DNA from: an uncultured Candidatus Planktophila sp.
GTDB taxonomy: Bacteria; Actinomycetota; Actinomycetes; Nanopelagicales; Nanopelagicaceae
Direction of reading: 5' to 3'
NCBI GenBank assembly: GCA_937975715.1
Contig: CALJUA010000144.1
Span: forward strand, 33,870-97,869
DNA length: 64,000 nucleotides
Shown in pieces: positions 8,218-18,361 of this stretch. How positions within the stretch are numbered: the stretch's first letter is position 1; each line of letters begins with the position of its first letter. A model generated the notes under the pieces. It did not search any database. It worked only from the letters and a program-made list of their open reading frames with translations, and was not told the DNA's origin. The position numbers and the translations under genes were made by a program.

Positions 8218-9027
8218 GTGCCAGCAAAGAAGATTGCCCAGAAGCTCTTGAAGAAGGCGAAGCCTGTAGCAAAAAAGGCAGCCCCTGCCAAGAAAGCCGC
8301 TCCCGCAAAGAAGGCTGTCGCTAAAAAGGCTGCGCCTGCAAAGAAGGCTGTCGCTAAGAAGGCTGCGCCTGCAAAGAAGGCCGCTCCTGCGAAGAAAGTA
8401 GCAGCGAAGAAAGTTACTGAAGTAAAGAAGGCGCCTGGTCGCCCATTTCCTTCAAAGGTCGGTAAGACAACTCTTACCGTCGATGAAAAATCTCAAACAG
8501 TTTCCGTTGCAACGGTTGTAGCTCCCACTGCAGCTCCTGTTATTGAAGAGCGTCGCTTGGTGATGCCACCTCCACCACGTCCGGTAAAGAGCGGCAAGAA
8601 AGTTGCACCACTGAAGCCTTTGAAAGCAGCACCAACTCCAGTGACAGCAGTCGAAGGTGAAGGAGCATGGAGCGCCGCTGAATTGAAATCAATTCGCGCA
8701 GAGCTTTCCAAAGAGCTCATTCGTCTACAAGCAGAGCTTGCAACGGTTGAAGCAGAGATGGATGAACTCATCTCAGATGCTGGCGATGGCGCTGGTGATG
8801 ATCAGGCAGATTCAGGAACGAAGACTTTCGAGCGCGAGCACGAGATGTCACTTGTTTACAATGCACGTGACATGGTTCTTCAGACAGAGCGCGCACTCAG
8901 CCGCATTGATAATAAGACTTATGGAAATTGTGAAGTATGTGGTTCTCCCATTGGAAAAGCACGTCTCCGGGTATTTCCTCGCGCAACTCTCTGCATGATC
9001 TGTAAGCAGAAAGAAGAGCGGCGCTAA
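8218..9027 (+). CDS. DksA/TraR-type zinc-finger protein with Lys/Ala-rich tail
   Basis: The 269-residue protein has two parts. Residues about 1-75 are a histone H1-like run of AKKAAPAKK repeats, expected to bind nucleic acid non-specifically. After a Pro-rich linker comes a coiled-coil (AELSKELIRLQAELATVEAEMDEL) and a C-terminal DksA/TraR finger with two Cys pairs (CEVC...CMIC). DksA proteins act on RNA polymerase secondary channels; actinobacterial members with such tails next to lspA are of unproven function. The GTG at 8218 is chosen because TAAGGT lies 7 bases upstream; in-frame GTG codons at 8173 and 8209 are alternatives. It is divergent from ileS. Confidence 0.82.
   Translation: MPAKKIAQKLLKKAKPVAKKAAPAKKAAPAKKAVAKKAAPAKKAVAKKAAPAKKAAPAKKVAAKKVTEVKKAPGRPFPSKVGKTTLTVDEKSQTVSVATVVAPTAAPVIEERRLVMPPPPRPVKSGKKVAPLKPLKAAPTPVTAVEGEGAWSAAELKSIRAELSKELIRLQAELATVEAEMDELISDAGDGAGDDQADSGTKTFEREHEMSLVYNARDMVLQTERALSRIDNKTYGNCEVCGSPIGKARLRVFPRATLCMICKQKEERR
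8314..8379 (+). repeat. 33-bp tandem repeat in the Lys/Ala-rich tail
   Basis: Two nearly identical 33-bp copies (8314-8346 and 8347-8379) encode AVAKKAAPAKK twice, flanked by further degenerate copies. The third-position differences are few, which suggests recent expansion by slippage. Confidence 0.85.
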
Positions 9028-9028
9028 G

Positions 9029-9520
9029 GTGCGCCGAACTTCACTCGTTCAGCGCCTCTTCTCACTTGCCACTTTTATTTGGGCGCTCGATTTCCTCACA
9101 AAAAATTGGGCGATAGCAAATCTCTCTTCATCACCCCGCAAAGTAATTGGTTCATTTCTTCAACTGACACTTCTGCGCAATCCTGGTGCCGCATTTAGTA
9201 TGGCGACAGGCTTCACCATTATCTTCACCTCAATCTCGATTTTTGTCGCACTCTTTATTGCGCGCTACGCATCTCGCATCACATCAAGCGGGTGGACTTA
9301 TGTCGCTGGTCTCGTTCTTGGGGGAGTCCTTGGCAATCTCACTGATCGCATCTTCCGCGAGCCTGGCTTCCTCTATGGACATGTCATCGACTGGATCGAA
9401 CTGCCCCATTGGCCAATCTTTAATATTGCAGATTCATCAATATGCATTGCAGCTGCAATCGCTATCCTTCTCACTGTTCGTAATATCTCCCCGACAGCAA
9501 AGTCAGGATCTCATGAGTAG
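9029..9520 (+). CDS. lspA: Lipoprotein signal peptidase (signal peptidase II)
   Basis: LspA is a membrane aspartyl protease that cleaves the signal peptide of diacylglyceryl-modified prolipoproteins. The 163-residue protein has four membrane segments and the two catalytic aspartates in GNLTDR and FNIADSSI, plus the conserved NPGAAFS stretch. It starts with GTG one base after the upstream TAA stop, so it is probably coupled to the DksA-like gene. Its substrate-producing partner Lgt is encoded at 24681. It overlaps rluD by 8 bp. Confidence 0.95.
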   Translation: MRRTSLVQRLFSLATFIWALDFLTKNWAIANLSSSPRKVIGSFLQLTLLRNPGAAFSMATGFTIIFTSISIFVALFIARYASRITSSGWTYVAGLVLGGVLGNLTDRIFREPGFLYGHVIDWIELPHWPIFNIADSSICIAAAIAILLTVRNISPTAKSGSHE

Positions 9521-10451
9521 AGACCACCGCACGCTTATCGTGCCGGAAGGCGTCGCTGGCGAACGTATTGATAGTGCACTGACGCGCGTCCTTGGTTTAT
9601 CACGTACTTCCATTGTGAAGTTACTCGAAGATGGTGATATCCGCAGTGATGGCAAGGCTTTATCAAAATCAGAGCGAGTCACCGCAGGGCAGATGATTGA
9701 TGTTCTGATGCCAGAGCAAATCCATGCTGATCCCATTCCTTTGACTCCGCTAGATGGCTTAACAATTGTCTACAACGATGAGGAAATTGTTGTCGTCGAT
9801 AAGCCTGTCGGATGCGCCGCACATCCTGCGCCAGGATGGACTGGACCAACAGTGATTGGTGCGCTCCTTGCAGCGGGATACACGATTTCTACAAGTGGAC
9901 CTGCAGAACGTGCCGGCATTGTTCATCGCCTCGATGCGGGCACAAGTGGATTGATGATTGTCGCAAAGACCGATCGCGCATATCTCAAACTCAAAGAGAT
10001 GTTCCGTGATCATGATGTCGAAAAGACTTATCACGCACTCGTGCAGGGACATATGGATCCTTCAGAAGGAACCATCGATGCACCTATCGATCGCCACCCC
10101 ACACAAGATCACCGCTTTGCAGTTGTTGCAGATGGCAAAGAGAGCATTACTCATTACCAAATAATCGAGTACTACCGTTCTGTCTCGATGGTGAAAGTGG
10201 AACTTGAGACGGGACGCACTCACCAGATCCGTGTGCACTTCTCGGCGCTCGGTCATCCACTTGTGGGAGATACGACCTACGGCGCAGATCCAGTATTAGG
10301 TAAGTCACTTGCAATGCGTAGACCGTGGCTACACGCATTGGAGCTCCGCTTTAACCACCCGGTCAGCGGCGAGGCGCTCGTTCTTACAGCTCCATATCCA
10401 CCTGACCTTCAGGCTTCTCTGGCGTTGCTTTCGGAGGCTGTTCTGCCGTAA
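9513..10451 (+). CDS. rluD: Ribosomal large subunit pseudouridine synthase, RluD/RluA family
   Basis: The enzyme isomerises uridines in 23S rRNA helix 69 in E. coli RluD; the exact target here is inferred from family and length. The 312-residue protein has an N-terminal S4 RNA-binding domain (ERIDSALTRVLGLSRTSIVKLLEDGDI) and a catalytic domain with the active aspartate in HRLDAGTSG, followed by KTYHALVQG and GRTHQIRVHF. The start ATG at 9513 lies inside the end of lspA, and upstream in-frame sequence is lspA read in another frame. Gene order lspA-rluD is conserved in Actinobacteria. Confidence 0.92.
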   Translation: MSRDHRTLIVPEGVAGERIDSALTRVLGLSRTSIVKLLEDGDIRSDGKALSKSERVTAGQMIDVLMPEQIHADPIPLTPLDGLTIVYNDEEIVVVDKPVGCAAHPAPGWTGPTVIGALLAAGYTISTSGPAERAGIVHRLDAGTSGLMIVAKTDRAYLKLKEMFRDHDVEKTYHALVQGHMDPSEGTIDAPIDRHPTQDHRFAVVADGKESITHYQIIEYYRSVSMVKVELETGRTHQIRVHFSALGHPLVGDTTYGADPVLGKSLAMRRPWLHALELRFNHPVSGEALVLTAPYPPDLQASLALLSEAVLP

Positions 10452-10456
10452 CGGGA

Positions 10457-10462
10457 TAAGGT
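10457..10462 (+). promoter_or_regulatory. Candidate -10 box for dnaE
   Basis: TAAGGT stands 9 bases before the dnaE ATG, and no Shine-Dalgarno is seen in the 20-bp gap after rluD. A leaderless or nearly leaderless transcript is inferred. Confidence 0.4.
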
Positions 10463-10471
10463 GCTCCCATA

Positions 10472-13400
10472 ATGTCATCTGAAGATCACTCAGCTTCACG
10501 GGCATCGACGCAAGACTCGTTTGTACATCTCCATGTGCATACCGAGTACTCGATGCTCGATGGTGCCGCGCGCGTAAGCGAACTCGTTAAAGAGGTAGCG
10601 CGTCAAGAGATGCCAGCGATTGCAATGACAGATCACGGAAATGTCTTCGGCGCATTTGATTTCTATAAGCAGGCAACAAAGGCCGGCGTTAAACCTATTA
10701 TCGGCATCGAAGCATATGTAGCTCCAGAATCTCGCCACGACAAGAAGCGCATTCAATGGGGCGATGGCGGCGAAGATGATGTATCAGGCGGTGGCGCATA
10801 TACCCACATGACAATCTTGGCTGAAAATAACGAAGGCCTCGGAAACCTCTTCAGACTTTCATCACTGGCATCACTCGAAGGCTATTACTACAAGCCACGT
10901 ATGGATCGCGAGCTCCTCAGTAAATATGCCGATGGTCTCATTGCAACAACTGGTTGCCCTGGTGGTGAGATTCAAACGCGTCTCCGTATGGGCAAATACA
11001 AGGAAGCTCTCCGCGCAGCGAGTGATTACCGAGATATCTTCGGCGCAAATAACTTCTTCCTCGAACTCATGGATCACGACATTGAGATTGAAAATCGCGT
11101 CAAAGCAGATTTAATGAAGCTCGGCAAAGATCTCAAACTGCCACTTCTTGCTACCAACGATCTGCACTACACGCACCATGAAGATGCCGATGCGCACGCT
11201 GCCCTTCTCTGTGTTCAATCTGGCTCCACATTGGCAGATCCCAAGCGATTTAAATTCGATAACTCCGAGTTCTATGTCAAAACAGCAGCACAGATGCGCG
11301 AACTCTTTAAAGAGACCCCAGATGCATGCGATAACACTTTGCTGATTGCAGAGCGTTGCAATGTCACGTTGCGCGAAGGTGAAAACCTCATGCCTCGCTT
11401 CGATGTTCCTAAGGGCGAGACTGAAGATTCATGGCTGCGCTCAGAATCGATTCGAGGTCTTGCCGAGAAGTTGGGGGAGAAGCTCACCCCAGCTCATACC
11501 GATCGTTTGAATTACGAACTCGATGTCATGATCAAGATGGGATTCCCAGGCTACTTCCTCGTTGTTGCTGACCTTTGCAATCATGCCCGAAAAGTTGGCA
11601 TCCGTGTTGGTCCTGGTCGCGGATCTGCAGCAGGTTCACTTGTTGCATATGCACTTGGTATTACAGGTCTGGATCCAATCGAACACGGACTTTTGTTCGA
11701 ACGATTCTTGAACCCAGAACGTATCTCCATGCCCGATATCGACTTGGACTTCGACGAACGTCGACGCTCTGAAATGATTCGTTATGCAACAGAGAAGTAC
11801 GGTGAAGATCGAGTTGCTCAGATCATTACCTACGGAACCATCAAATCTAAACAAGCGCTTAAAGATTCGACTCGCGTACTTGGATATCCATATGCAGTCG
11901 GTGAAAAACTGACCAAGGCGCTTCCACCATCTGTCATGGGCAAGGACATCACCTTAAGTGGTGTATTTGATCCGAAAGATGCACGCTACGGCGAAGCTGG
12001 TGAATTCCGCCAGCTCTACGAGACCGATGTTGACTCCAAGCGCGTAGTTGATTTAGCGCGAGGACTTGAAGGCCTCAAGCGCCAATGGGGTGTCCACGCA
12101 GCAGGTGTGATTCTCTCTCGCGATCCACTTCTCGATGTCATTCCAATTCATCGCCGTGAATCCGATGGTTCAATCATTACTCAGTTTGATATGGGTGCAT
12201 GTGAAGCAACCGGTCTTCTGAAGATGGACTTTCTCGGTCTTCGCAACCTCTCTGTTCTCGATGACACTCTTGCCAATATTAAAGAGAACCAAAATATCGA
12301 TCTTATTCTCGAAGATTTACCGCTGGCAGATCAGAAGACATTCGAACTCCTATCGCGCGGTGACACGCTCGGCGTCTTTCAGCTCGATGGTGGAGGAATG
12401 CGCTCGTTGCTTCGTGCCATGGCACCTGACTCATTTGAAGATATCTCTGCGGTGATTGCGCTCTATCGCCCGGGACCTATGGGTGAAAACTCACATAATG
12501 ATTATGCAGATCGTAAGAATGGTCGCAAGAAAGTCGAACCAATCCATCCAGAACTATCTGATGCTCTCCAAGATATTTTGGGCGATACCTACGGTCTGAT
12601 TGTCTATCAAGAGCAGGTAATGGCGATTGCTCAGAAAGTTGCCGGCTTTACTCTCGGACGCGCAGATCTTCTTCGTAAAGCGATGGGTAAGAAGAATAAA
12701 GAGATTCTCGATAAGGAATACGTTCCATTCGAAGCTGGCATGAAGGCCAATGGTTTCTCCGAAGTTGCCATCAAGCGACTCTGGGAAGTTCTGATTCCGT
12801 TCTCGGATTATGCATTTAACCGGGCACACTCCGCTGGATATGGCGTTGTTTCATTCTGGACCGCATACCTCAAGGCAAACTTCCCAACCGAGTACATGGC
12901 AGCGCTGCTGACATCTGTACGTGACGATAAAGATAAGTCAGCGCTCTACCTCTCTGAATGTCGTCGGATGGGTATCAAGGTCTTGCCGCCTGATGTCAAT
13001 GAATCCAATGCCGAGTACACGCCTCGTGGTCGCGACATTCGCTTCGGTCTTGCGGCTATTCGTAACGTCGGCGAAGGTGTTGTTGCATCGATTAAGGCCT
13101 CTCGCCAAGCAAAAGGCAATTTCACATCTTTCGGAGATTTTCTCGCAAAGGTCGATGCTCAGGTGTGCAATAAGAAGACAATCGAATCGTTGATTAAAGG
13201 TGGCGCATTTGATGAGCTCAAGCATCCACGCAAGGGTTTAATGACAATTCACCTCGAAGCTATTGATTCGGTCATCGAAACTAAGCGTGCTGAAGCAATT
13301 GGTCAGTTCGATCTATTTGGTGGCGAAACCTCCAGCGATGTTGCAGGTTTGGAAGTCGAGATCCCGCAGACCGAATGGGATAAGGGAACCCTCCTTGCCT

Positions 13401-14005
13401 TCGAGCGCGAAATGTTGGGGCTCTACGTTTCAGATCATCCGCTTCTCGGCGTTGAACACGTACTGCGCTCACATACAGATATGTCTATCAGCGCGCTCCT
13501 TGATGAAGGCGTCCCTGATGGCATGGTGACAATCGGTGGATTGATTACCGGTGTGCAGCGAAAAGTTTCTCGCAATGGAGATTCGTGGGCTGTGGTAAAT
13601 ATTGAAGATCTCGAAGGATCGATTGAGGCGCTCTTCTTCTCAAAGACATACAACCAATATTCGCTCTCTCTCACCGAAGACCGGGTGGTCGTGATTCGTG
13701 GCCGTTTCTCTCGAAGCGATGAACAAGTCAGATTTACTGCGATGGAGATGACGATGCCCGATATCACTAGCGGCCCAACTGGTCCGATCTTGATCTCTCT
13801 TCCGGCAGCACAGGTAACTCCACCAATTGTTGAGCGGATGAAAGAGATTTTGAAATCTCATCCTGGAAAACGTGAAGTTCACCTCCATGTCATCGATACC
13901 CAGAAGTCCACAACACTAAAGGTAGATGCTCTAGTGACAGCATCACCAAGTCTGAGCGCAGATCTCAAGGCGATCTTGGGTCCTGACTGCATCGTCCGCG
14001 GCTAA
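10472..14005 (+). CDS. dnaE: DNA polymerase III alpha subunit (DnaE1)
   Basis: This is the replicative polymerase catalytic subunit, 1177 residues, a normal length for DnaE1. The N-terminal PHP domain starts with HLHVHTEYSMLDGAARV and keeps its metal-binding His/Asp set; in mycobacterial DnaE1 this domain is the proofreading exonuclease. The polymerase core has PGRGSAAGSLVAY and the acidic PDIDLDFDERRR with the catalytic aspartates, then RPGPMGEN. A helix-hairpin-helix region follows, and an OB domain (GMVTIGGLITGVQRKVS) and a C-terminal tail domain. It is transcribed apart from rluD, with a 20-bp gap and its own candidate -10. Confidence 0.97.
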   Translation: MSSEDHSASRASTQDSFVHLHVHTEYSMLDGAARVSELVKEVARQEMPAIAMTDHGNVFGAFDFYKQATKAGVKPIIGIEAYVAPESRHDKKRIQWGDGGEDDVSGGGAYTHMTILAENNEGLGNLFRLSSLASLEGYYYKPRMDRELLSKYADGLIATTGCPGGEIQTRLRMGKYKEALRAASDYRDIFGANNFFLELMDHDIEIENRVKADLMKLGKDLKLPLLATNDLHYTHHEDADAHAALLCVQSGSTLADPKRFKFDNSEFYVKTAAQMRELFKETPDACDNTLLIAERCNVTLREGENLMPRFDVPKGETEDSWLRSESIRGLAEKLGEKLTPAHTDRLNYELDVMIKMGFPGYFLVVADLCNHARKVGIRVGPGRGSAAGSLVAYALGITGLDPIEHGLLFERFLNPERISMPDIDLDFDERRRSEMIRYATEKYGEDRVAQIITYGTIKSKQALKDSTRVLGYPYAVGEKLTKALPPSVMGKDITLSGVFDPKDARYGEAGEFRQLYETDVDSKRVVDLARGLEGLKRQWGVHAAGVILSRDPLLDVIPIHRRESDGSIITQFDMGACEATGLLKMDFLGLRNLSVLDDTLANIKENQNIDLILEDLPLADQKTFELLSRGDTLGVFQLDGGGMRSLLRAMAPDSFEDISAVIALYRPGPMGENSHNDYADRKNGRKKVEPIHPELSDALQDILGDTYGLIVYQEQVMAIAQKVAGFTLGRADLLRKAMGKKNKEILDKEYVPFEAGMKANGFSEVAIKRLWEVLIPFSDYAFNRAHSAGYGVVSFWTAYLKANFPTEYMAALLTSVRDDKDKSALYLSECRRMGIKVLPPDVNESNAEYTPRGRDIRFGLAAIRNVGEGVVASIKASRQAKGNFTSFGDFLAKVDAQVCNKKTIESLIKGGAFDELKHPRKGLMTIHLEAIDSVIETKRAEAIGQFDLFGGETSSDVAGLEVEIPQTEWDKGTLLAFEREMLGLYVSDHPLLGVEHVLRSHTDMSISALLDEGVPDGMVTIGGLITGVQRKVSRNGDSWAVVNIEDLEGSIEALFFSKTYNQYSLSLTEDRVVVIRGRFSRSDEQVRFTAMEMTMPDITSGPTGPILISLPAAQVTPPIVERMKEILKSHPGKREVHLHVIDTQKSTTLKVDALVTASPSLSADLKAILGPDCIVRG

Positions 14006-14034
14006 TCGCGGCGCATTGCGGGCGCAGCTCACCG

Positions 14035-14040
14035 TAGAAT
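14035..14040 (+). promoter_or_regulatory. Candidate leaderless -10 box of the his operon
   Basis: TAGAAT lies 6 bases before the hisD ATG, with no Shine-Dalgarno between them. This is the best match in the window to a leaderless promoter and would drive hisD and the genes behind it. Confidence 0.55.
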
Positions 14041-14046
14041 AAGCAC

Positions 14047-15354
14047 ATGTTGCGACGCGTAGATCTCCGAGGCAAGAACCTCAGCAAAGATCAATATCAG
14101 CGCGAACTCCCACGTGCCACCCTCGATGTTGCCGCTGCAATGGTGGAAATCGAACCGATTTTGCACCGAGTCAAAAACGGTACCGAGGCAGACCTCATTG
14201 CTCTCGCAGAGCAATTTGATGGAGTCAAGCCTGCCTATATCCGCGTTCCGCAATCTGAGCTCGATGCAGCTCTAGCAAACCTCGCCCCAGAGATTCGCGC
14301 AGCTTTAGAAGTTTCAGCTGCACGCATTCGTACAGTGCATAGCGCGCAGACTCGTGACGAGAAGAAAGTTACCGTCGTAGATGGTGGCACCGTCAGCGAA
14401 AAGTGGATTCCGGTAGATCGCGTGGGTCTCTATGTACCCGGGGGACGTGCTGTCTATCCAAGTTCAGTCTTAATGAATGTGATTCCTGCACAGATCGCAC
14501 AAGTATCTAGCATTGCAGTGGCATCACCTCCTCAAGTAGAAAATGGCGGATTGCCCCACCCAACCATCTTGGCTGCCTGTGCTCTTCTCGGTATCACCGA
14601 GGTCTACGCAGTAGGTGGCGCACAAGCAATCGCTCTCTTTGCCTATGGCATGGAAGGCGTTGCAGCAAAATGTGATTTAGTTACAGGTCCTGGAAATATC
14701 TATGTTGCAGCCGCAAAGCGTGCCCTGCGAGGAATCATCGGAATTGATTCAGAGGCAGGTCCGACCGAGATTGCAATTCTTGCTGACAAAACTGCAATCC
14801 CTGCAGATGTTGCAACGGATCTGATTAGTCAGGCTGAACACGATGTCATCGCGGCAGCAGTACTAGTGACAGATTCATCAGATTTGATCGATGCAGTTCA
14901 GGTCGAACTTGAAAAGCGTGTTCTTGCGACACGACACTCAGATCGCATTCGAACCGCGCTCACCGGTATTCAATCTGCTGCCGTATTGGTTGATTCAATC
15001 GAACAAGGCCTTGATGTCGTTAATGCTTACGCAGCCGAACACCTTGAGATTCAAACTGTTAACGCTGCAGCGGATGCGCAGAAGATTCGCAATGCCGGTG
15101 CAGTATTTATTGGTCGCTTCTCGCCAGTCTCTCTCGGTGATTACTCTGCCGGTTCTAATCACGTACTTCCTACTGGTGGATGTGCCTGCCACAGCAGCGG
15201 TTTATCGGTGCAATCTTTCCTCAAGGGAATTCACTACATCGAATACGGTCAGCAGGCATTTACAGATATTGCATCGACGGTAATCACCTTAGCTAACGCA
15301 GAAGATCTTCCTGCACACGGTGAAGCAATCTCTGCCCGATTTGAGTCGCTATGA
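14047..15354 (+). CDS. hisD: Histidinol dehydrogenase
   Basis: HisD oxidises L-histidinol to L-histidine in two NAD-dependent steps and is the last enzyme of the pathway. The 435-residue length is typical. Visible motifs are [29 protein letters not shown], the catalytic stretch [16 protein letters not shown] and [12 protein letters not shown]. It heads the his cluster behind a candidate leaderless promoter and overlaps hisC by ATGA. Confidence 0.97.
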   Translation: MLRRVDLRGKNLSKDQYQRELPRATLDVAAAMVEIEPILHRVKNGTEADLIALAEQFDGVKPAYIRVPQSELDAALANLAPEIRAALEVSAARIRTVHSAQTRDEKKVTVVDGGTVSEKWIPVDRVGLYVPGGRAVYPSSVLMNVIPAQIAQVSSIAVASPPQVENGGLPHPTILAACALLGITEVYAVGGAQAIALFAYGMEGVAAKCDLVTGPGNIYVAAAKRALRGIIGIDSEAGPTEIAILADKTAIPADVATDLISQAEHDVIAAAVLVTDSSDLIDAVQVELEKRVLATRHSDRIRTALTGIQSAAVLVDSIEQGLDVVNAYAAEHLEIQTVNAAADAQKIRNAGAVFIGRFSPVSLGDYSAGSNHVLPTGGCACHSSGLSVQSFLKGIHYIEYGQQAFTDIASTVITLANAEDLPAHGEAISARFESL

Positions 15355-16436
15355 GCCAATGGCCAAGCTGGCTTCCGCTGGCAGAACGTTTGCGTCCGCT
15401 ATCACCATATGGCGCGCCTCAGGTTCCAGCAGAAGCAGTGCTCAACACTAATGAAAATCCATTTTCGCTCTCACCACAGCTTGCTGCCGCAATAGCTTCA
15501 CGCGTTGAGAAAACTGCACTGAATCTCAACCGTTACCCAGATCGCGATGCAGTTGCGCTCCGCAACGGTCTTGCAGCTTTCATTAATTCACTCTCATCAA
15601 CAGATGTCACCGTCGACAATATCTGGGCCGCAAATGGCAGTAACGAAATCATCCAATCTCTCTGCTTGGCATTTGGAGATAAGGGCGCACTTGGTTTCAC
15701 GCCTTCATACTCCATGCACCCGCTCATTGCTCGCGTAACAAATACTCAATGGCATGAAGGACGACGTCGCGAAGACTTCTCACTTGATGTGGCTCATGCG
15801 AAAGAAGATATAGCCCAGTCATCTCCTTCACTAACCTTTATCACCACGCCTAATAACCCAACGGGCAGCTCAGTCACAATTGCAGAGATTGAAGAGATTG
15901 CGAAAGTGGTTCCAGGGTTATTAGTTGTCGATGAGGCATATGCAGAATTCTCAGATGAAACTTCAGCGGTAACGTTAATCAAGAAGTATCCGCAGGTTGT
16001 CGTGATTCGCACCATGAGCAAAGCGTTTTCATTTGCGGGTGTGCGCCTCGGCTATCTCGTTGCGGATAGATCTGTCATCGATGCAATGTTCCTGGTTCGC
16101 CTCCCGTACCACCTCAGTGCAATCACACAAGCAGCAGCTGAGGTAGCCCTCGAATATCGTGATGAGCTACTGGGTAATGTGGCAACTCTTATAGCCAATC
16201 GTCAGAAAGTACAGAGCCAGCTAGAAGCACTTGGATTGCGCGTCGTGCCAAGTAAGGCGAACTTCTTGCTCTTCTCAGGATTTGATATTCCAGCACCTAT
16301 TCTCTGGAAGTCACTCTTGGATGCCGGTGTCCTCATTCGCGATGTGGGATTATCAGGTCACTTGCGAGTGACCATCGGCATTGAAGCCGAAAACAACCTC
16401 TTTATCAACGCACTCACTGCAATCATCACTAAGTAA
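15351..16436 (+). CDS. hisC: Histidinol-phosphate aminotransferase
   Basis: HisC transfers an amino group from glutamate to imidazole acetol phosphate. It is a fold-type I PLP enzyme of 361 residues with NENPFSLSP near the N-terminus, [16 protein letters not shown], and the PLP lysine in [16 protein letters not shown]. The start overlaps the hisD stop (ATGA), so translation is probably coupled. Confidence 0.96.
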   Translation: MSQWPSWLPLAERLRPLSPYGAPQVPAEAVLNTNENPFSLSPQLAAAIASRVEKTALNLNRYPDRDAVALRNGLAAFINSLSSTDVTVDNIWAANGSNEIIQSLCLAFGDKGALGFTPSYSMHPLIARVTNTQWHEGRRREDFSLDVAHAKEDIAQSSPSLTFITTPNNPTGSSVTIAEIEEIAKVVPGLLVVDEAYAEFSDETSAVTLIKKYPQVVVIRTMSKAFSFAGVRLGYLVADRSVIDAMFLVRLPYHLSAITQAAAEVALEYRDELLGNVATLIANRQKVQSQLEALGLRVVPSKANFLLFSGFDIPAPILWKSLLDAGVLIRDVGLSGHLRVTIGIEAENNLFINALTAIITK

Positions 16437-16447
16437 TGGAGAAGCCC

Positions 16448-17032
16448 ATGAGAAATGCACGAGTAGAACGCACAACTAAGGAATCTAGCGTCCTCGTCGA
16501 CCTCACACTGGATGGAACTGGCGAAATCTCAGTTGATACTGGAGTCCCTTTCTTTGATCACATGATGTCTCAGTTGGGCAAGCACTCAGGTTTTAACCTC
16601 ACTATTAAGACAACTGGTGATATCGATGTTGATTCACACCACACAGTCGAAGATACATCTCTCGCATTTGGTCAGGCGCTTCGCGAAGCGCTGGGAGATA
16701 AGGCGGGCATTCGTCGCTTCGGCGATGCGATGGTTCCACTCGATGAAGTTCTCGTGCAGGCGGCTGTCGATTTATCAGGTCGTCCATATCTTGTGCACCG
16801 TCAACCAGAGATCGTCGAACTCATCGGAACATTCGATACAACACTGGGTCGTCACATCTGGGAGTCCATCGTTGCCGAAGCACGTATCGCACTTCACGTG
16901 CGCGTACTTGAAGGTCGCAATGCTCACCACGTCTTTGAAGCCCAGTTCAAGGCTGTAGCTCGCGCACTTCGTGATGCTGTTGCTATCGATGGACGTACCG
17001 CTGGAATTCCTTCTACAAAGGGCACTCTCTAA
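16448..17032 (+). CDS. hisB: Imidazoleglycerol-phosphate dehydratase
   Basis: HisB dehydrates imidazole glycerol phosphate to imidazole acetol phosphate using two manganese ions. The 194-residue monofunctional form has the metal-binding histidines in [30 protein letters not shown] and [11 protein letters not shown]. There are two candidate starts. The ATG at 16436 overlaps the hisC stop, while the ATG at 16448 has GGAG 6 bases upstream and gives the usual N-terminus [12 protein letters not shown]. The second is preferred. Confidence 0.95.
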   Translation: MRNARVERTTKESSVLVDLTLDGTGEISVDTGVPFFDHMMSQLGKHSGFNLTIKTTGDIDVDSHHTVEDTSLAFGQALREALGDKAGIRRFGDAMVPLDEVLVQAAVDLSGRPYLVHRQPEIVELIGTFDTTLGRHIWESIVAEARIALHVRVLEGRNAHHVFEAQFKAVARALRDAVAIDGRTAGIPSTKGTL

Positions 17033-17036
17033 TTCA

Positions 17037-17639
17037 ATGGCGATTGCCATCCTTGATTACGGATCTGGAAACCTGCGGTCAGCTCTTCGCGCCTTCGAGC
17101 GTGCAGGTAAAGATGTAGTTCTTACATCTGATTACTCAGTTGCACTTGAGGCAGAAGGTCTCGTAGTTCCAGGTGTCGGTGCATTTGGAGCATGTATGCA
17201 AGGACTCGCATCTGTAAAAGGTGATGCACTTGTTCGCGAACGAGTTGCGCTTGCTCGTCCCACAATCGGTATCTGCGTAGGAATGCAGATTCTCTTCGCT
17301 CACGGAGTCGAATATGGCAACCATGAGGGTGTCGGAATCTGGCCTTCGACAGTTGAAAAACTGAGCGCTCCTGTTCTTCCGCATATGGGGTGGAACACCG
17401 TTGATGTAGCTTCAGGAAGCAATCTCTTTAAGGGTGTTGAAGGTGAATCCTTTTACTTTGTTCATTCATACGGCGTCACTCAGAAAGCGGAGTCAACTGC
17501 GTTGCAGTCATGGACAGATTACGACACTCGATTTTTAGCAGCCATTGAAGATGGCGTTATCAGTGCAACACAATTTCATCCGGAAAAATCTGGAGATGCA
17601 GGTCTCCACCTCATTAAGAATTGGGTATCTACGCTATGA
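17037..17639 (+). CDS. hisH: Imidazole glycerol phosphate synthase, glutaminase subunit
   Basis: HisH is the class I glutamine amidotransferase that supplies ammonia to HisF. The 200-residue protein starts with [15 protein letters not shown], carries the nucleophile cysteine in GICVGMQ and the His/Glu pair in QFHPEKS. Upstream in-frame methionines fall inside hisB and are rejected. It overlaps the next gene by ATGA. Its partner HisF is encoded one gene downstream. Confidence 0.95.
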   Translation: MAIAILDYGSGNLRSALRAFERAGKDVVLTSDYSVALEAEGLVVPGVGAFGACMQGLASVKGDALVRERVALARPTIGICVGMQILFAHGVEYGNHEGVGIWPSTVEKLSAPVLPHMGWNTVDVASGSNLFKGVEGESFYFVHSYGVTQKAESTALQSWTDYDTRFLAAIEDGVISATQFHPEKSGDAGLHLIKNWVSTL

Positions 17640-18361
17640 GCTACTTAGAACTTCTTCCAGCAGTTGATGTGAAAGATGGCCGCGCTGTGCGCTTGGTGCA
17701 GGGCGAGCTCGATGCTGAGACTGCCTATGGCTCACCACTCGATGCAGCACTTGATTTTCAATCATCGGGTGCTGAGTGGATTCACCTTGTCGATCTCGAT
17801 GCCGCCTTCGGTCGTGGAGAAAATAGCGCCCTCTTAGCAGAAGTTGTTGGTCGCCTCGATATCAAAGTCGAACTCTCTGGCGGTATCCGCGATGATGCAT
17901 CTCTCGAACGTGCTCTTGCAACTGGCTGTCGGCGAGTCAATCTCGGAACCGCGGCTCTTGAAAACCCCGAGTGGACTTCGCGAGTGATTGCCCAATATGG
18001 TGATCGAATCGCAGTAGGTCTTGATGTGCGCGGACATGTATTAGCTGCACGTGGATGGACAGAAGAAGGTGGAGATCTTTTCGAGACCATCGAACGCCTC
18101 GAGCGCGATGGATGTTCTCGTTATGTTGTTACCGATGTGACAAAAGATGGAACACTCAAAGGCCCTAACCTCGAACTTCTCAAAGAGGTATGTGCAGCAA
18201 CATCAAAGCCAGTAATTGCCAGCGGTGGAATCTCATCACTCGAAGATATTGCAGCGCTCTCATCGCTTCGCTCCATCGGAGTCGAAGGCGCAATCGTAGG
18301 CAAGGCGCTTTATGCAGGTGCATTTACTCTTGAGCAAGCTCTGGAGCTCACAAAGAAGTGA
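17636..18361 (+). CDS. priA: Phosphoribosyl isomerase A (bifunctional HisA/TrpF)
   Basis: This is a (beta/alpha)8 isomerase of 241 residues with the two phosphate-binding half-barrel motifs and the catalytic aspartates in [15 protein letters not shown] and VTDVTKDG. In many Actinobacteria this protein, PriA, serves both histidine (ProFAR isomerase) and tryptophan (PRA isomerase) synthesis. No separate trpF is present in the trp cluster just downstream, which supports the bifunctional call; sequence alone cannot prove both activities. Start ATG overlaps the hisH stop. Confidence 0.88.
   Translation: MSYLELLPAVDVKDGRAVRLVQGELDAETAYGSPLDAALDFQSSGAEWIHLVDLDAAFGRGENSALLAEVVGRLDIKVELSGGIRDDASLERALATGCRRVNLGTAALENPEWTSRVIAQYGDRIAVGLDVRGHVLAARGWTEEGGDLFETIERLERDGCSRYVVTDVTKDGTLKGPNLELLKEVCAATSKPVIASGGISSLEDIAALSSLRSIGVEGAIVGKALYAGAFTLEQALELTKK

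Noticed and set aside
9186..9512. Long N-terminal extension of RluD
   Set aside because: It is lspA read in another frame; the S4 domain begins right after the ATG at 9513.
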